Shown here: positions 46,498 to 54,606 of the stretch, piece after piece
Numbering within the stretch: the first letter of the stretch is position 1
How the letters are laid out: every line of letters starts with the position of its first letter
Assembly: GCF_001577265.1 (NCBI RefSeq)
Contig: NZ_CP014517.1
Location: forward strand, 3,446,501 to 3,510,500
Length of the DNA stretch: 64,000 nucleotides
Direction of reading: 5' to 3'
Origin: Variovorax sp. PAMC 28711
Lineage (GTDB): Bacteria; Pseudomonadota; Gammaproteobacteria; Burkholderiales; Burkholderiaceae_C
Position numbers and translations under genes: made by a program
The notes under the pieces: model-generated
The model's input: the letters and a program-made list of their open reading frames with translations, nothing else
Told to the model about the DNA's origin: nothing
Databases searched by the model: none

Positions 46498-47274
46498 ATG
46501 GCGACGCCGCCGCGGCCCGGCTTCCCGGTCCGGCTGACGCCCACGGCCTCCGCTGCCACGCGCGGCCGGCTTCCGGCAGCGCCGCTTCGCCCGAGCGTGA
46601 TTGCGACGCCCTCGATGGCATCCGATGCGATCCGCGCCCGCATGGTGCAAAAGCTCGCGGTGCAGGGCATTGGCGATGGTCGCGTGCTGCGTGCGATGGG
46701 AACGGTCGAGCGGCATCGTTTTGTCGACAGTGCGCTGGTCAATCAGGCCTACGAGGACACCAGCCTGCCGATCGGCCTTGGCCAGACCATCTCGAAGCCC
46801 AACGTGGTCGCCCGCATGCTCGAACTCCTGCTGGCAGCGCCCGCGCTGGTCGGCAAGCCCGACGGCAAACTGGGCCGTGTGCTGGAGATCGGTACCGGCT
46901 GCGGCTACCAGGCCGCCGTGTTGAGCCATGTCGCGAGCGAGGTCTACAGCATCGAACGGCTGCGCGGACTGCATGAGAAGGCACGCGTTAATTTGCGCCA
47001 TTTCCGTCTGGCGACCGTGCACCTGATCCTGGGAGACGGCATGCTCGGCTATCCGAAGGGCGCGCCTTACGCCGGCATCATCGCGGCAGCGGGCGGCGAG
47101 GCGATTCCGGAGGCCTGGATCGACCAGCTTGCCGTGGGTGGCCGCATCGTGGCGCCCACCCATTCCGTCGGCGGAGGGCAGGCCCTCGTCGTCATCGACA
47201 AAACCGCACGGGGACTCGAGCGCCGCATTCTGGAAGCGGTTCACTTTGTCCCTCTAAAATCCGGGATTGCTTGA
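46498..47274 (+). CDS. pcm: Protein-L-isoaspartate O-methyltransferase
   Basis: The 258-residue enzyme methylates isoaspartyl residues in aged proteins for repair. The core has MVQKLAVQGIGDGRVLRAMG, HRFVDSALVNQAYEDTSLPI, GQTISKPNVVARMLELL and the SAM motif VLEIGTGCGYQAAVLSHVA. An N-terminal stretch of about 45 residues rich in Pro, Arg and Ala precedes the catalytic domain, longer than in Escherichia coli Pcm. A later start at the ATG at 46618 would remove most of it. The ATG at 46498 was kept because it lies just after surE. nlpD starts 11 bases later. Confidence 0.93.
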   Translation: MATPPRPGFPVRLTPTASAATRGRLPAAPLRPSVIATPSMASDAIRARMVQKLAVQGIGDGRVLRAMGTVERHRFVDSALVNQAYEDTSLPIGLGQTISKPNVVARMLELLLAAPALVGKPDGKLGRVLEIGTGCGYQAAVLSHVASEVYSIERLRGLHEKARVNLRHFRLATVHLILGDGMLGYPKGAPYAGIIAAAGGEAIPEAWIDQLAVGGRIVAPTHSVGGGQALVVIDKTARGLERRILEAVHFVPLKSGIA

Positions 47275-47285
47275 AGGAAGAACAC

Positions 47286-48209
47286 ATGCAGGGAATTGGC
47301 AATCGGAGCTGGGTCACCGGCGTGGCGCTGGTCTTGACGCTCGTGATCGCGGGCTGCGCCGCACCGCGCGGACCGGCACCGGTCGAAGATCGCGGAACCA
47401 TGGGTCGCGGGCCGGGTGCGCTACCCGCCACGCCAGGGGGGCCGCTGATCACCGTCGATGCCAATGGCAAGCCATTGGCCGGCATCGAGAATTACGGCAA
47501 GCCCGGTTACTACGCCGTGCGCCCGGGTGACACCATCCGCCGCATCGGCACCGAGAGCGGCCAACGCTGGCAGGACATCGCCCGCTGGAACAACCTCGAC
47601 AACCCCGACCTGATCGAAGTGGGTCAGGTACTGCGCGTGATTCCGCCCGGTGCCACCGCACCAGGCAGCACGGTTGCAGCGGCGCCTGCGGCGAACGGCG
47701 TGGTCACTGCGCCGGTCGCGCAGTCGTCCATTGCCCCTGCCGCCGGTGCAATCACCGCACCGTCTGGCGCCGCGAGTGCCGCGGTCAAGCCGCCCGTTAC
47801 GACTTCGTCTGTCGCACCTGCAGCCGCTGCGTCGGGCGACGAAGACGTGGGCTGGATCTGGCCCGTGCGCGGCCCGCTGATCGCCGGCTTCGACGAGGCC
47901 AAGAACAAGGGCCTCGACATCGGTGGCAAGGTCGGCGATCCGGTGATGGCGGCAGCCGATGGCCGTGTCGTGTACGCCGGGGCCGGGCTGCGTGGCTATG
48001 GCAACCTGATCATCCTGAAACACAACAACACCTACCTCACCGCCTATGCGCACAACCAGACGCTGCTGGTGAAGGAAGACCAGTCGGTGCAAAAGGGCCA
48101 GAAGATTGCCGAGATGGGCAGCAGCGATGCCGACCGCGTCAAGCTGCACTTCGAAATCCGTCGCCAGGGCAAGCCGGTCGATCCGGCGCGCTACCTGCCG
48201 GCGCGCTAG
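47286..48209 (+). CDS. nlpD: NlpD-like murein lipoprotein (LysM plus degenerate M23/LytM domain)
   Basis: The 307-residue protein has a lipoprotein signal peptide with lipobox LVIAGC. A LysM peptidoglycan-binding domain follows (about residues 75-120: YYAVRPGDTIRRIGTESGQR, then WNNLDNPDLIEVGQVLRV). Next come a Pro/Ala/Thr linker and a C-terminal M23 domain. The first metal-ligand motif HxxxD reads NKGLD, so the zinc histidine is lost, while LHFEIR remains. This matches the NlpD type, which activates amidases during cell division instead of cutting murein. The start at 47286 is preceded by GGAAG. rpoS, the usual next gene, is absent. Confidence 0.92.
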   Translation: MQGIGNRSWVTGVALVLTLVIAGCAAPRGPAPVEDRGTMGRGPGALPATPGGPLITVDANGKPLAGIENYGKPGYYAVRPGDTIRRIGTESGQRWQDIARWNNLDNPDLIEVGQVLRVIPPGATAPGSTVAAAPAANGVVTAPVAQSSIAPAAGAITAPSGAASAAVKPPVTTSSVAPAAAASGDEDVGWIWPVRGPLIAGFDEAKNKGLDIGGKVGDPVMAAADGRVVYAGAGLRGYGNLIILKHNNTYLTAYAHNQTLLVKEDQSVQKGQKIAEMGSSDADRVKLHFEIRRQGKPVDPARYLPAR

Positions 48210-48244
48210 CGGAACGCGTTCTGCCACGCTGAGACAATCGTGGC

Positions 48245-49684
48245 ATGACGGAACCCACTGACGACAGCAAACCAACGAAGACCTATCCCGAGCCCGAGTG
48301 GCTGAACGTCGAATCGCTCGACCTCGAAGCCCAGGGCGTCGCACACAACGCGGCCGGCATGGTCACCTTCATCGAAGGTGCCTTGCCATTCGAAGAGGTG
48401 CAGTTCAACGTGCACCGCCGCAAGAACAACTGGGAGCAGGGCGTGGTGACGGCCATCCGCCGCGAGTCCGCACAACGCGTGACGCCCGGCTGCCCGCATT
48501 TCGGCCTGCACACCGGTGCGTGCGGCGGTTGCAAGATGCAGCACCTCGATGCCGCTGCGCAGGTCGCCGTGAAGCAACGCGCACTGGAAGACAACCTGTG
48601 GCACCTGGGCAAAGTCAAGCCCGAGAACATGCTTCGCCCGCTCGAGGGGCCATCGTGGCATTACCGCTACCGCGCGCGACTTTCGGTGCGGCACGTGGTC
48701 AAGAAGGGCACGGTACTCATCGGTTTTCACGAGCGAAAGAGCCGATACCTCGCCGACATGCAGGTGTGCCCTGTGCTGCCCAAGCAGGTGAGCGCCATGC
48801 TGATGCCGCTGCGCGCGCTGATCGGCTCGATGGACGCGCGCGAGACGCTGCCCCAGATCGAGCTGGCATGCGGCGACGCCCCCGGCACCACCGGGCTGGG
48901 CGTGATCGCGCTGGTGCTGCGTCACCTCGCGCCGCTGTCGGGTGCCGACATCGCACGCCTCAAGGCGTTTGCCGGGCAGCACCCCGGCGTGCAGTGGTGG
49001 CTCCAGGCCAAGGGGCCCGAAACGGTCAAGTTGCTGGAGGAGGGCGGGACGCCGCTCGCGTACGAGCTGCCGGCCTATGGCATCACGATGCCGTTCAGGC
49101 CGACCGACTTCACGCAGGTCAACCCGCACATCAACCGCTCGCTCGTGAGCCGGGCGCTGCGTTTGCTCGACGTGCAGCCCGACGAGCGGGTGATCGACTG
49201 GTTCTGTGGCCTTGGCAACTTCACGCTCCCGCTCGCGAGCCGCGCGCGCGAAGTGCTCGGCATCGAAGGCAGCGACGTCCTGGTGGCGCGCGCGACCGAC
49301 AATTTCAAGCGAAATGAAGCTGCCACGCCTTCGCGCCGGGCGCTCAGTGCCACGCGGTTCGTGGCACGCGATCTGTTCGAGATGACGCCGGCCATGCTGG
49401 TCGCCGACGGTGCGGCCGACAAGTGGCTGGTCGATCCGCCGCGCGAAGGCGCGTTCGCGCTGGCGAAAGCGATCGCGGAACTGCACGAGCAGCCGGAACT
49501 TCGCACCGACGGCTGGACGCCACCGAAGCGCATCGTCTACGTGAGCTGCAACCCGTCGACGCTGGCGCGCGATGCGGGTGTTCTGGTGAACCAAGGCGGC
49601 TATCGCTGCAGCCACACCGGGGTGGTCAACATGTTCCCGCACACCGCGCACGTGGAATCGATCGCCGTATTCGAGCTGCAATGA
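48245..49684 (+). CDS. rlmD: 23S rRNA (uracil(1939)-C(5))-methyltransferase RlmD
   Basis: The 479-residue enzyme is a TRAM-less-looking to short-TRAM RumA homologue. The N-terminal part is [20 protein letters not shown]. The iron-sulfur cysteines lie in [20 protein letters not shown]. The SAM site is [16 protein letters not shown], and the catalytic cysteine is in [15 protein letters not shown]. It methylates U1939 of 23S rRNA. It starts 35 bases after nlpD on the same strand. A strong hairpin follows the stop. Confidence 0.94.
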   Translation: MTEPTDDSKPTKTYPEPEWLNVESLDLEAQGVAHNAAGMVTFIEGALPFEEVQFNVHRRKNNWEQGVVTAIRRESAQRVTPGCPHFGLHTGACGGCKMQHLDAAAQVAVKQRALEDNLWHLGKVKPENMLRPLEGPSWHYRYRARLSVRHVVKKGTVLIGFHERKSRYLADMQVCPVLPKQVSAMLMPLRALIGSMDARETLPQIELACGDAPGTTGLGVIALVLRHLAPLSGADIARLKAFAGQHPGVQWWLQAKGPETVKLLEEGGTPLAYELPAYGITMPFRPTDFTQVNPHINRSLVSRALRLLDVQPDERVIDWFCGLGNFTLPLASRAREVLGIEGSDVLVARATDNFKRNEAATPSRRALSATRFVARDLFEMTPAMLVADGAADKWLVDPPREGAFALAKAIAELHEQPELRTDGWTPPKRIVYVSCNPSTLARDAGVLVNQGGYRCSHTGVVNMFPHTAHVESIAVFELQ

Positions 49685-49709
49685 AAAAGGGCCCCACGGG
49701 GCCCCTTTC
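49684..49709. terminator. GC-rich hairpin between rlmD and the BI-1-like gene
   Basis: An inverted repeat of AAGGGGCCC-type arms centred near 49697, with A-rich left and T-rich right flanks, lies directly at the rlmD stop. It faces both converging genes and should terminate both. The loop is short, so the outer pairs matter most. Confidence 0.7.
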
Positions 49710-49730
49710 GTTTCGACAGACGGGAGCGGA

Positions 49731-50441
49731 TCAGTCGCGCTCGCCGCCGAAGATGCCGAGCAACGCCAGCAGGCTCTGGAACACATTGAACAGGTCGAGA
49801 TAGAGCGCGAGCGTGGCGCTGATGTAGTTGGTCTCGCCACCGTCGATGATCTGCTTCAGGTCGTACAGCATGTAGGCAGAGAAGATGCCGATGGCGGCCA
49901 CCGAGATCACAAGCATGCCGGTGCTGGAGCCGACAAAGATGTTCACGATGCTGCCCACGAACAGCACCAACACACCGACAAACAGGAACTTGCCCATGCC
50001 CGACAGGTCGCGCTTGATGACCGTCGCGAGCGTCGCCATCACGAAGAAGACGCCGGCGGTGCCGCCGAACGCCGTCATGATGAGTTCGGAGCCGTTCTTG
50101 AAGCCCAGCACCATGGAAATCATGCGCGCGAGCATCAGACCCATAAAGAAGGTGAAGGCCAGCAGCACCGGCACGCCGGCCGCGGAATTCTTCGTCTTTT
50201 CGATAGCGAACATGAAGCCGAAGGCACCGACCAAGAAGACGACGAGGCCAAGCCCGCCCGTCAGCGCCGCGGTGATGCCCGTTGCGACGCCCACCCATGC
50301 GCCGAGCACGGTCGGGATCATGCTGAGCGCGAGCAGCCAGTAGGTGTTGCGCAGGACGCGCTGGCGATCGGCCTGCGGCAATGTCTGGCCGAATGCGCCT
50401 TCGCCTGGGGTGGTGTCGAGAGTCGTGATGCGGTCGTTCAT
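49731..50441 (-). CDS. Bax inhibitor-1 (BI-1)/YccA-family membrane protein
   Basis: The 236-residue protein has seven predicted transmembrane helices. It has the BI-1 family features, including NTYWLLALSMIPTVLGAWVG, TAFGGTAGVFFVMATLATVI and the C-terminal LYDLKQIIDGGETNYISATL followed by LYLDLFNVFQSLL. In Escherichia coli the YccA relative interacts with the FtsH protease; calcium-leak activity is reported for other members. The start at 50441 gives the family N-terminus; the longer frame adds an unrelated stretch. Confidence 0.9.
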   Translation of the reverse strand: MNDRITTLDTTPGEGAFGQTLPQADRQRVLRNTYWLLALSMIPTVLGAWVGVATGITAALTGGLGLVVFLVGAFGFMFAIEKTKNSAAGVPVLLAFTFFMGLMLARMISMVLGFKNGSELIMTAFGGTAGVFFVMATLATVIKRDLSGMGKFLFVGVLVLFVGSIVNIFVGSSTGMLVISVAAIGIFSAYMLYDLKQIIDGGETNYISATLALYLDLFNVFQSLLALLGIFGGERD

Positions 50442-50605
50442 TGCTGAAACTCCTGGGTTGCTGCAGTGAGGCAGGTGGGCGCATTCTAGGATGCTGCAAG
50501 AGGCCACGCCGGCATCAGGCATCCGGTCGCGCTCGCAGGTTTGTAAGGGTTCGGTTGCAAGTCGGCCGTTATGCTTCGTGATCCTGCAATTCTCAGTTTC
50601 CGACC

Positions 50606-51013
50606 ATGAAAACCAAAGCTGTCCTCGAACTTGCCGACATCAAGACCATCGCCGCCGCCGCCGAAGCGGAAGCGTTGAAGAACAACTGGGCCGTGACGAT
50701 CGCGATCGTCGACGACGGAGGCCACTTGCTGTGGCTGCAGCGCCTGGACGGCGCCCCGGCCATCTCCTCCCTCATCGGCCCGGCCAAGGCCCATACGGCC
50801 GCCGTGGGTCGCCGCGACAGCAAGGTCTACGAAGACATCATCAACGGCGGGCGTACCGCATTCCTGACGGTGCCGGGTGTGAGCGGCCTGCTCGAGGGCG
50901 GCGTGCCGATCGTGAAGGACGGCAATGTGATCGGTGCCGTGGGTGTCAGCGGCGTGAAGTCGAACGAAGACGCGCAGATCGCCAAGGCTGGCATCGCGGC
51001 CCTCGGCCTCTGA
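50606..51013 (+). CDS. GlcG/HbpS-family haem-binding-like protein
   Basis: The 135-residue protein matches the GlcG/HbpS (DUF336) family: LADIKTIAAAAEAEALKNNW, IAIVDDGGHLLWLQRLDGAP, SSLIGPAKAHTAAV and the C-terminal GVPIVKDGNVIGAVGVSGV. Family members form octamers. HbpS binds haem and iron in Streptomyces, while GlcG sits in glycolate operons with unclear role. No signal peptide is seen, so it is cytoplasmic here. It stands alone, about 180 bases from the iron-related hemP gene on the opposite strand. Confidence 0.88.
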   Translation: MKTKAVLELADIKTIAAAAEAEALKNNWAVTIAIVDDGGHLLWLQRLDGAPAISSLIGPAKAHTAAVGRRDSKVYEDIINGGRTAFLTVPGVSGLLEGGVPIVKDGNVIGAVGVSGVKSNEDAQIAKAGIAALGL

Positions 51014-51032
51014 TTTTTCGCTCTCCCAAAGC

Positions 51033-51060
51033 AAAACGCCGACCTCGAGGTCGGCGTTTT
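51033..51060. terminator. Perfect 28-base palindromic terminator after the GlcG-like gene
   Basis: The 14-base arm beginning AAAACGCCGACCTC is followed at once by its exact reverse complement ending in TTTT, with no separate loop. As RNA it folds into a long stem with a four-base loop taken from its centre, flanked by A and T runs, so it works in both directions. It lies 20 bases past the GlcG-like stop. Confidence 0.85.
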
Positions 51061-51116
51061 CGTCTGGACGATCAGCGTGAAAAAAAGCTTGGCTAGTCGG
51101 CGAACCGTTGGCTAGC

Positions 51117-51153
51117 AAAAAACGACCCTTCGGAGATGAATCTCCTTGAGTCG
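51117..51153 (-). terminator. Terminator of hemP
   Basis: On the minus strand a GGAGA-TTCA-TCTCC hairpin, extended by outer CGAC/GTCG pairs, is followed by six T residues (51117-51122 on the plus strand). It lies about 40 bases past the hemP stop. Confidence 0.65.
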
Positions 51154-51190
51154 CCCCACGATGAAACTTGCACGGGAGGCGAGAAGACCC

Positions 51191-51403
51191 TTACTTCGTC
51201 AGGATCAGCTTGCCCAGTTTGGTGGCTTGAAGCCGGTAGAGGGATCCGTTGTGCAGGATGCCGACTGTCTTGCTGCCCTTCAGCAGGTCGGCACTTTCGA
51301 CCAGTGCAGCCGACGGATTCGACTGCGCAGTCGCAGCGCTTCCACGGCCCGAGTTGTCGAGCGATGGGTGGTTCAGAACAGAGAAGGCAGCAGGGGTTTG
51401 CAT
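51191..51403 (-). CDS. hemP: Hemin uptake protein HemP
   Basis: The 70-residue protein ends with the HemP/HmuP signature: LLKGSKTVGILHNGSLYRLQ then ATKLGKLILTK. HemP is a small cytoplasmic protein needed for haem uptake in several proteobacteria, and HmuP of Bradyrhizobium acts as a co-activator of haem-transport genes. The start at 51403 has AGGATC upstream. A strong Fur-box-like site lies 36 bases upstream, so iron repression is expected. It is downstream of exbD. The haem receptor gene normally beside it is not in this window. Confidence 0.88.
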   Translation of the reverse strand: MQTPAAFSVLNHPSLDNSGRGSAATAQSNPSAALVESADLLKGSKTVGILHNGSLYRLQATKLGKLILTK

Positions 51404-51438
51404 TTGAGATCCTTTGCAGTCCGGGTCGGGTGCGATAG

Positions 51439-51457
51439 GTAAATGATAATTATTCTC
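51439..51457. promoter_or_regulatory. Fur box upstream of hemP
   Basis: The 19 bases match the Fur consensus GATAATGATAATCATTATC at 15 positions, with the core AATGATAAT intact. The site lies in the exbD-hemP gap in an AT-rich island. It predicts Fur repression of hemP under iron sufficiency. Confidence 0.75.
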
Positions 51458-51506
51458 AAGTAAAAAGTCAATCGCGACGATCAACTTTTTTGCCTTGCCC
51501 CGCCGA

Positions 51507-51920
51507 TTACTTGTTGTCGGGCTCGGTAATGAAGCCGATCTTGCGCACGCCCGCTTCGCGCGCCTCCGACATGGCCTTGGCCACGCGCTCGTAACGCACC
51601 GCCTTGTCGCCACGGATGTGCAACTCGGGTTGCGGTTCCTTGGCGGCCTCTGCGCCGAGCAGCGCAGGGAGTGCGCTGTCGTCGATCTTGTTCTCGTTCC
51701 AGTAGTAGCTGCCATCGGCAGCCACGGTGAACAGGATGTTCTGCGGCTTGGTCACTTCCGGCTCGCTCGTGGCGCGCGGAAGGTCGATGTTGACCGCATG
51801 TTTCATCACCGGCACGGTGATGATGAAGATGATGAGCAACACCAGCATGACGTCGACCAGCGGCGTCATGTTGATCTCGTTCATCACCTCATCGGGTTCG
51901 TCTTGCGTTCCGAAAGCCAT
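51507..51920 (-). CDS. exbD: ExbD, TonB-system proton-channel subunit
   Basis: The 137-residue protein has one N-terminal transmembrane helix with the essential aspartate (INMTPLVDVMLVLLIIFIIT) and a periplasmic domain (LPALLGAEAAKEPQPELHIR). ExbD, with ExbB, harvests proton-motive force to energise TonB. It is third in tonB-exbB-exbD, five bases after exbB. The Fur-regulated hemP follows. Confidence 0.95.
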   Translation of the reverse strand: MAFGTQDEPDEVMNEINMTPLVDVMLVLLIIFIITVPVMKHAVNIDLPRATSEPEVTKPQNILFTVAADGSYYWNENKIDDSALPALLGAEAAKEPQPELHIRGDKAVRYERVAKAMSEAREAGVRKIGFITEPDNK

Positions 51921-51925
51921 GGCGC

Positions 51926-52642
51926 TCAGCCTTTCTTGAGGGGCACGACGATCGATTCGCCGCTGCCGCTCTGCACGCGGGCGCCGGTCACGAAGTAAGC
52001 GTGCAGGTCGTGCGCGAAGCTGTTGAGCTTGGTCAGCACGAACTTGTTGCCGCGCACCAGCGCGTTGTAGCCGAGCACCGCAGGAATCGCGACCGCCAGA
52101 CCGAGCGCAGTCATGATGAGTGCTTCGCCGATCGGGCCGGCGACCTTGTCAATGGTCGCCTGGCCGGCCGAACCGATGGCCATGAGCGCGTGATAGATGC
52201 CCCAGACCGTGCCGAAGAGACCGATGAACGGGGCGGTCGACCCGACCGACGCCAGGATCGCCAGACCGGTTTGCAACTTTGCGGTGAATTCATCGATGCC
52301 ATTGCGCAGGCTGCGCGTGACCCAGTCGCTCACGTCGAGCGTGTCATGCAGATGGGCCTTGGTGTTGCGGTGGTGTGCAGTCGCTTCGCGACCTTCGAGG
52401 GCCAGGGCACGGAACGGATTGGTGTCGTCCTTGCCGAGCTTCTCGAGCGCTGTAGCGAAATCTTCGCTGTGCCAGAAATCGGACGAGCGGCGCGCGAGCC
52501 GCTTGTACTTCACGACGTCGATCGCCTTGGTGAGGATCACGATCCACGACGCGAGAGACATGACGATGAGCAACACGGCGACGGCCTTGGTGACAAAGTC
52601 ACCCTGGCTCCAAACGTTCATCAGGCCAAATTGAGAGTTCAT
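51926..52642 (-). CDS. exbB: ExbB, MotA/TolQ/ExbB-family proton-channel subunit
   Basis: The 238-residue inner-membrane protein has three transmembrane helices. The first follows MNSQFGLMNVWSQGDFVTKA. The conserved pore region is LAILASVGSTAPFIGLFGTV and WGIYHALMAIGSAGQATID, with GEALIMTALGLAVAIPAVLG after it. This is the ExbB form; the MNVWSQGDFVTK start is typical of beta-proteobacterial TonB operons and differs from TolQ. It starts 12 bases after tonB. Confidence 0.95.
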   Translation of the reverse strand: MNSQFGLMNVWSQGDFVTKAVAVLLIVMSLASWIVILTKAIDVVKYKRLARRSSDFWHSEDFATALEKLGKDDTNPFRALALEGREATAHHRNTKAHLHDTLDVSDWVTRSLRNGIDEFTAKLQTGLAILASVGSTAPFIGLFGTVWGIYHALMAIGSAGQATIDKVAGPIGEALIMTALGLAVAIPAVLGYNALVRGNKFVLTKLNSFAHDLHAYFVTGARVQSGSGESIVVPLKKG

Positions 52643-52654
52643 TGGGTATCCAGG

Positions 52655-53377
52655 CTATTCGGAGAGGGAGAAACTGATCGGGGCGTTGAACAAACGTGTC
52701 GTTTCTTCATTGCCGCCTGCGAGAGGAGTGATCTGGGATTGCTGGATGGCTTCGATCGCTGCGCGGTCGAGGCGGTCGAATCCGCTGGATTTCGCCAGCG
52801 CGGTTCGCTTCACCGTACCGGCGCTACTGAAGTAGACCGCGACGATGACAGTGCCTGTTTCGTTCAGCTTTCGGCTGATCGACGGGTACACCGGGTTCGG
52901 CTTGCGCACCCATTGCACTTGACCCTGGCTCAGCTCGACCAGCTTCGGCGCAGGCGGTGCAGGCGGTGGCGCGGGTGGCGCAGGAGGGGCTGGTGGTGCG
53001 GGCACCGGCGGGGCAGGCGGTGGCGGCGCGACCACGCCGACCGGCGCATCGGGCGTGGGCACGGGCTTTGGCTCGCGAACCGCTTGCGGCCGCGGTGGCG
53101 GCGGCGCCTTGGTCACCTGACGTTGTGGCGGCGGTGGGGGAGGCGGCGGAGGCGGGGGTGGCGATGGCGGCTTCGGGGGTTCGATGATCTGGGCCAGGAT
53201 CTCGACCGGGATGACAACCTCCGCAGCCTTTCGCAGCAAGCCGGACTGCAATGCCCACAACCCTGCGACGTGGAACAGCACGACGCTGCCGGCAATGAGG
53301 GTGGTGCGCGAGAGGCCAAAGGCCGACGGCGGAGTGGAGAAGCGGTCAGACACGATCAAACATTCGAGAGCGGCCAC
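52655..53377 (-). CDS. tonB: TonB, energy transducer
   Basis: The 240-residue protein has an N-terminal membrane anchor (TLIAGSVVLFHVAGLWALQS). A very proline-rich periplasm-spanning region follows (about residues 65-145, with an unbroken run of about 12 prolines). The C-terminal TonB domain has VRKPNPVYPSISRKLNETGT and VKRTALAKSSGFDRLDRAAI. It passes energy from ExbBD to outer-membrane receptors such as the Fiu-type protein encoded nearby. The polyproline run should need EF-P for translation. The start is uncertain; the alternative is the GTG of VSDRFST, nine codons in. Confidence 0.93.
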   Translation of the reverse strand: MAALECLIVSDRFSTPPSAFGLSRTTLIAGSVVLFHVAGLWALQSGLLRKAAEVVIPVEILAQIIEPPKPPSPPPPPPPPPPPPQRQVTKAPPPPRPQAVREPKPVPTPDAPVGVVAPPPPAPPVPAPPAPPAPPAPPPAPPAPKLVELSQGQVQWVRKPNPVYPSISRKLNETGTVIVAVYFSSAGTVKRTALAKSSGFDRLDRAAIEAIQQSQITPLAGGNEETTRLFNAPISFSLSE

Positions 53378-53453
53378 GCCAAAACGTGCCCGCGATGCAG
53401 CAGAAACCGCGATTACTTACGAAAAATCCACCAAACCGAACCTGCGACGAAGA

Positions 53454-53726
53454 TCAGGCTGCCGCCGAGTGCCGAGAAGAGTTCCATGCCTTGCTTTCCG
53501 TGATGGAGGTGGCAAGCTGGATCGCCATGACGCCGGTTTCCCGGTGCAATGCGGCCACTGGATGCGAGGCACTGCACTGCGCGATGACGTCGCGGGCGCA
53601 TCCTTCGCACTGGCCACACTGGGTGGCCACACCGAGTTCGAATTGCACTTCGTCGAACGTCATTCCGGCACGCGCATGGCGCGCGATTTCGCGATCAGAG
53701 ATTCGGCGGCAAACGCAAACGATCAT
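53454..53726 (-). CDS. bfd: Bacterioferritin-associated ferredoxin Bfd
   Basis: The 90-residue protein begins MIVCVCRRISDREI and has the [2Fe-2S]-binding pattern C-x-C (residues 4, 6) and C-x2-C in ATQCGQCEGCARDV. Bfd reduces the iron core of bacterioferritin to release iron. It has a probable Fur-controlled promoter. bfr itself lies 8 kb away in the same iron region. Upstream of tonB on the same strand, it may extend into that operon. The C-terminal tail after CSASHPVAALHRETG is longer than in the 64-residue Escherichia coli protein. Confidence 0.9.
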   Translation of the reverse strand: MIVCVCRRISDREIARHARAGMTFDEVQFELGVATQCGQCEGCARDVIAQCSASHPVAALHRETGVMAIQLATSITESKAWNSSRHSAAA

Positions 53727-53770
53727 GACGGTGAAAGCGGCAATTGGCTGGCTGGTTGAAGAAGAGTCTG

Positions 53771-53808
53771 ATTATAAATACGAATCCCTCGCATTTGCAA
53801 TAACTATC
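53771..53808 (-). promoter_or_regulatory. Promoter of bfd with overlapping Fur-like site
   Basis: On the minus strand TTGCAA (53795-53800) and a perfect TATAAT (53771-53776) are separated by 18 bases. The -35 overlaps GATAGTTATTGCAA, a partial Fur-box match (about 10 of 14 core positions). It predicts iron-repressed bfd, as known in other bacteria. Confidence 0.5.
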
Positions 53809-53838
53809 CTCCCAGTCGGGGTCTTATGCGCCGCGGTG

Positions 53839-54519
53839 CTATACCTCCGCCCAGAGTCTCAGCAGGTTGTGATAGTGACCGGTGAGCGCCACGGTCTCGG
53901 CCGATTCGCCATGCGTGGCGCGCAGAGCCTGAAGGGTCTGGTCCAGCTCGAAGAGCATGCCGCGCTGCGCGTTGTCCCGGACCAAGCTCTGAAGCCAGAA
54001 GAATGAACACACGCGCGCGCCGCGCGTCACCGGATGCACCTGGTGGAGGCTGCTGGAGGGATAGAGGATGAGGTCGCCGGCCGGCAGCTTGACCTCGTGC
54101 GCACCGTAGGTGTCGACGACCTCGAGTTCGCCGCCGTCGTAGTCGTCCGGATCGCTCAGGAAGAGCGTGCACGACAGGTCGGTGCGCAACTGCTCGCCGG
54201 TGCCCGGAATCGAGCGGACCGAGCCGTCGACATGCAGGCCGTAGTGCTCGCCGCCTTCGTAGCAGTTGAAGAGCGGCGGCACGAAGCGCAGCGGCAGCGC
54301 CGCCGAGTGAAAGAGGGCACTGCGCGCCAGCGCGGTCAGCACTGTTTTCGCGAGTTCGTGACCCCTGGGCGAATGCTCGGACAACTGTCGGTTGCGTTTG
54401 ACCCTGGCGCCTTGTTCGCCGACGGTTTGTCGACCGTCCATCCAGTCCGCGGTCTCGAGGGCGGAGCGCACCTCACGCACCTCCTCGGGCGTCAATACAT
54501 CGGGCACATGCAACATCAT
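53839..54519 (-). CDS. piuC: PKHD-type Fe(II)/2-oxoglutarate hydroxylase, PiuC family
   Basis: The 226-residue protein is a prolyl-4-hydroxylase-like oxygenase. The iron ligands are His and Asp in HYGLHVDGS and His in [14 protein letters not shown], with the 2-oxoglutarate-binding Arg in the latter. The N-terminus [20 protein letters not shown] is typical of PiuC/YbiX. PiuC is iron-regulated and accompanies Fiu/PiuA-type receptors; its substrate is unknown. It lies downstream of the receptor gene on the same strand, past a terminator. Confidence 0.93.
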   Translation of the reverse strand: MMLHVPDVLTPEEVREVRSALETADWMDGRQTVGEQGARVKRNRQLSEHSPRGHELAKTVLTALARSALFHSAALPLRFVPPLFNCYEGGEHYGLHVDGSVRSIPGTGEQLRTDLSCTLFLSDPDDYDGGELEVVDTYGAHEVKLPAGDLILYPSSSLHQVHPVTRGARVCSFFWLQSLVRDNAQRGMLFELDQTLQALRATHGESAETVALTGHYHNLLRLWAEV

Positions 54520-54538
54520 TTTGGAAGCAGCCTCACAA

Positions 54539-54568
54539 GAAAAAAGCCCCGACGGTGAGGTCGGGGCT
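54539..54568 (-). terminator. Terminator of the siderophore receptor gene
   Basis: AGCCCCGAC and GTCGGGGCT form a nine-pair stem (54545-54553 with 54560-54568). On the minus strand a T-run follows. It is between the receptor stop and the piuC start, so piuC probably receives only read-through or has its own promoter. Confidence 0.85.
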
Positions 54569-54606
54569 CGAGTGTCGCACCGCTGCCGGCGCGAGCGGTT
54601 GTGGCA

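Noticed and set aside
52920..53165. Repeat or microsatellite with GGTGGCGG-like units
   Set aside because: This is the coding sequence of the proline-rich spacer of tonB, not an independent repeat element.
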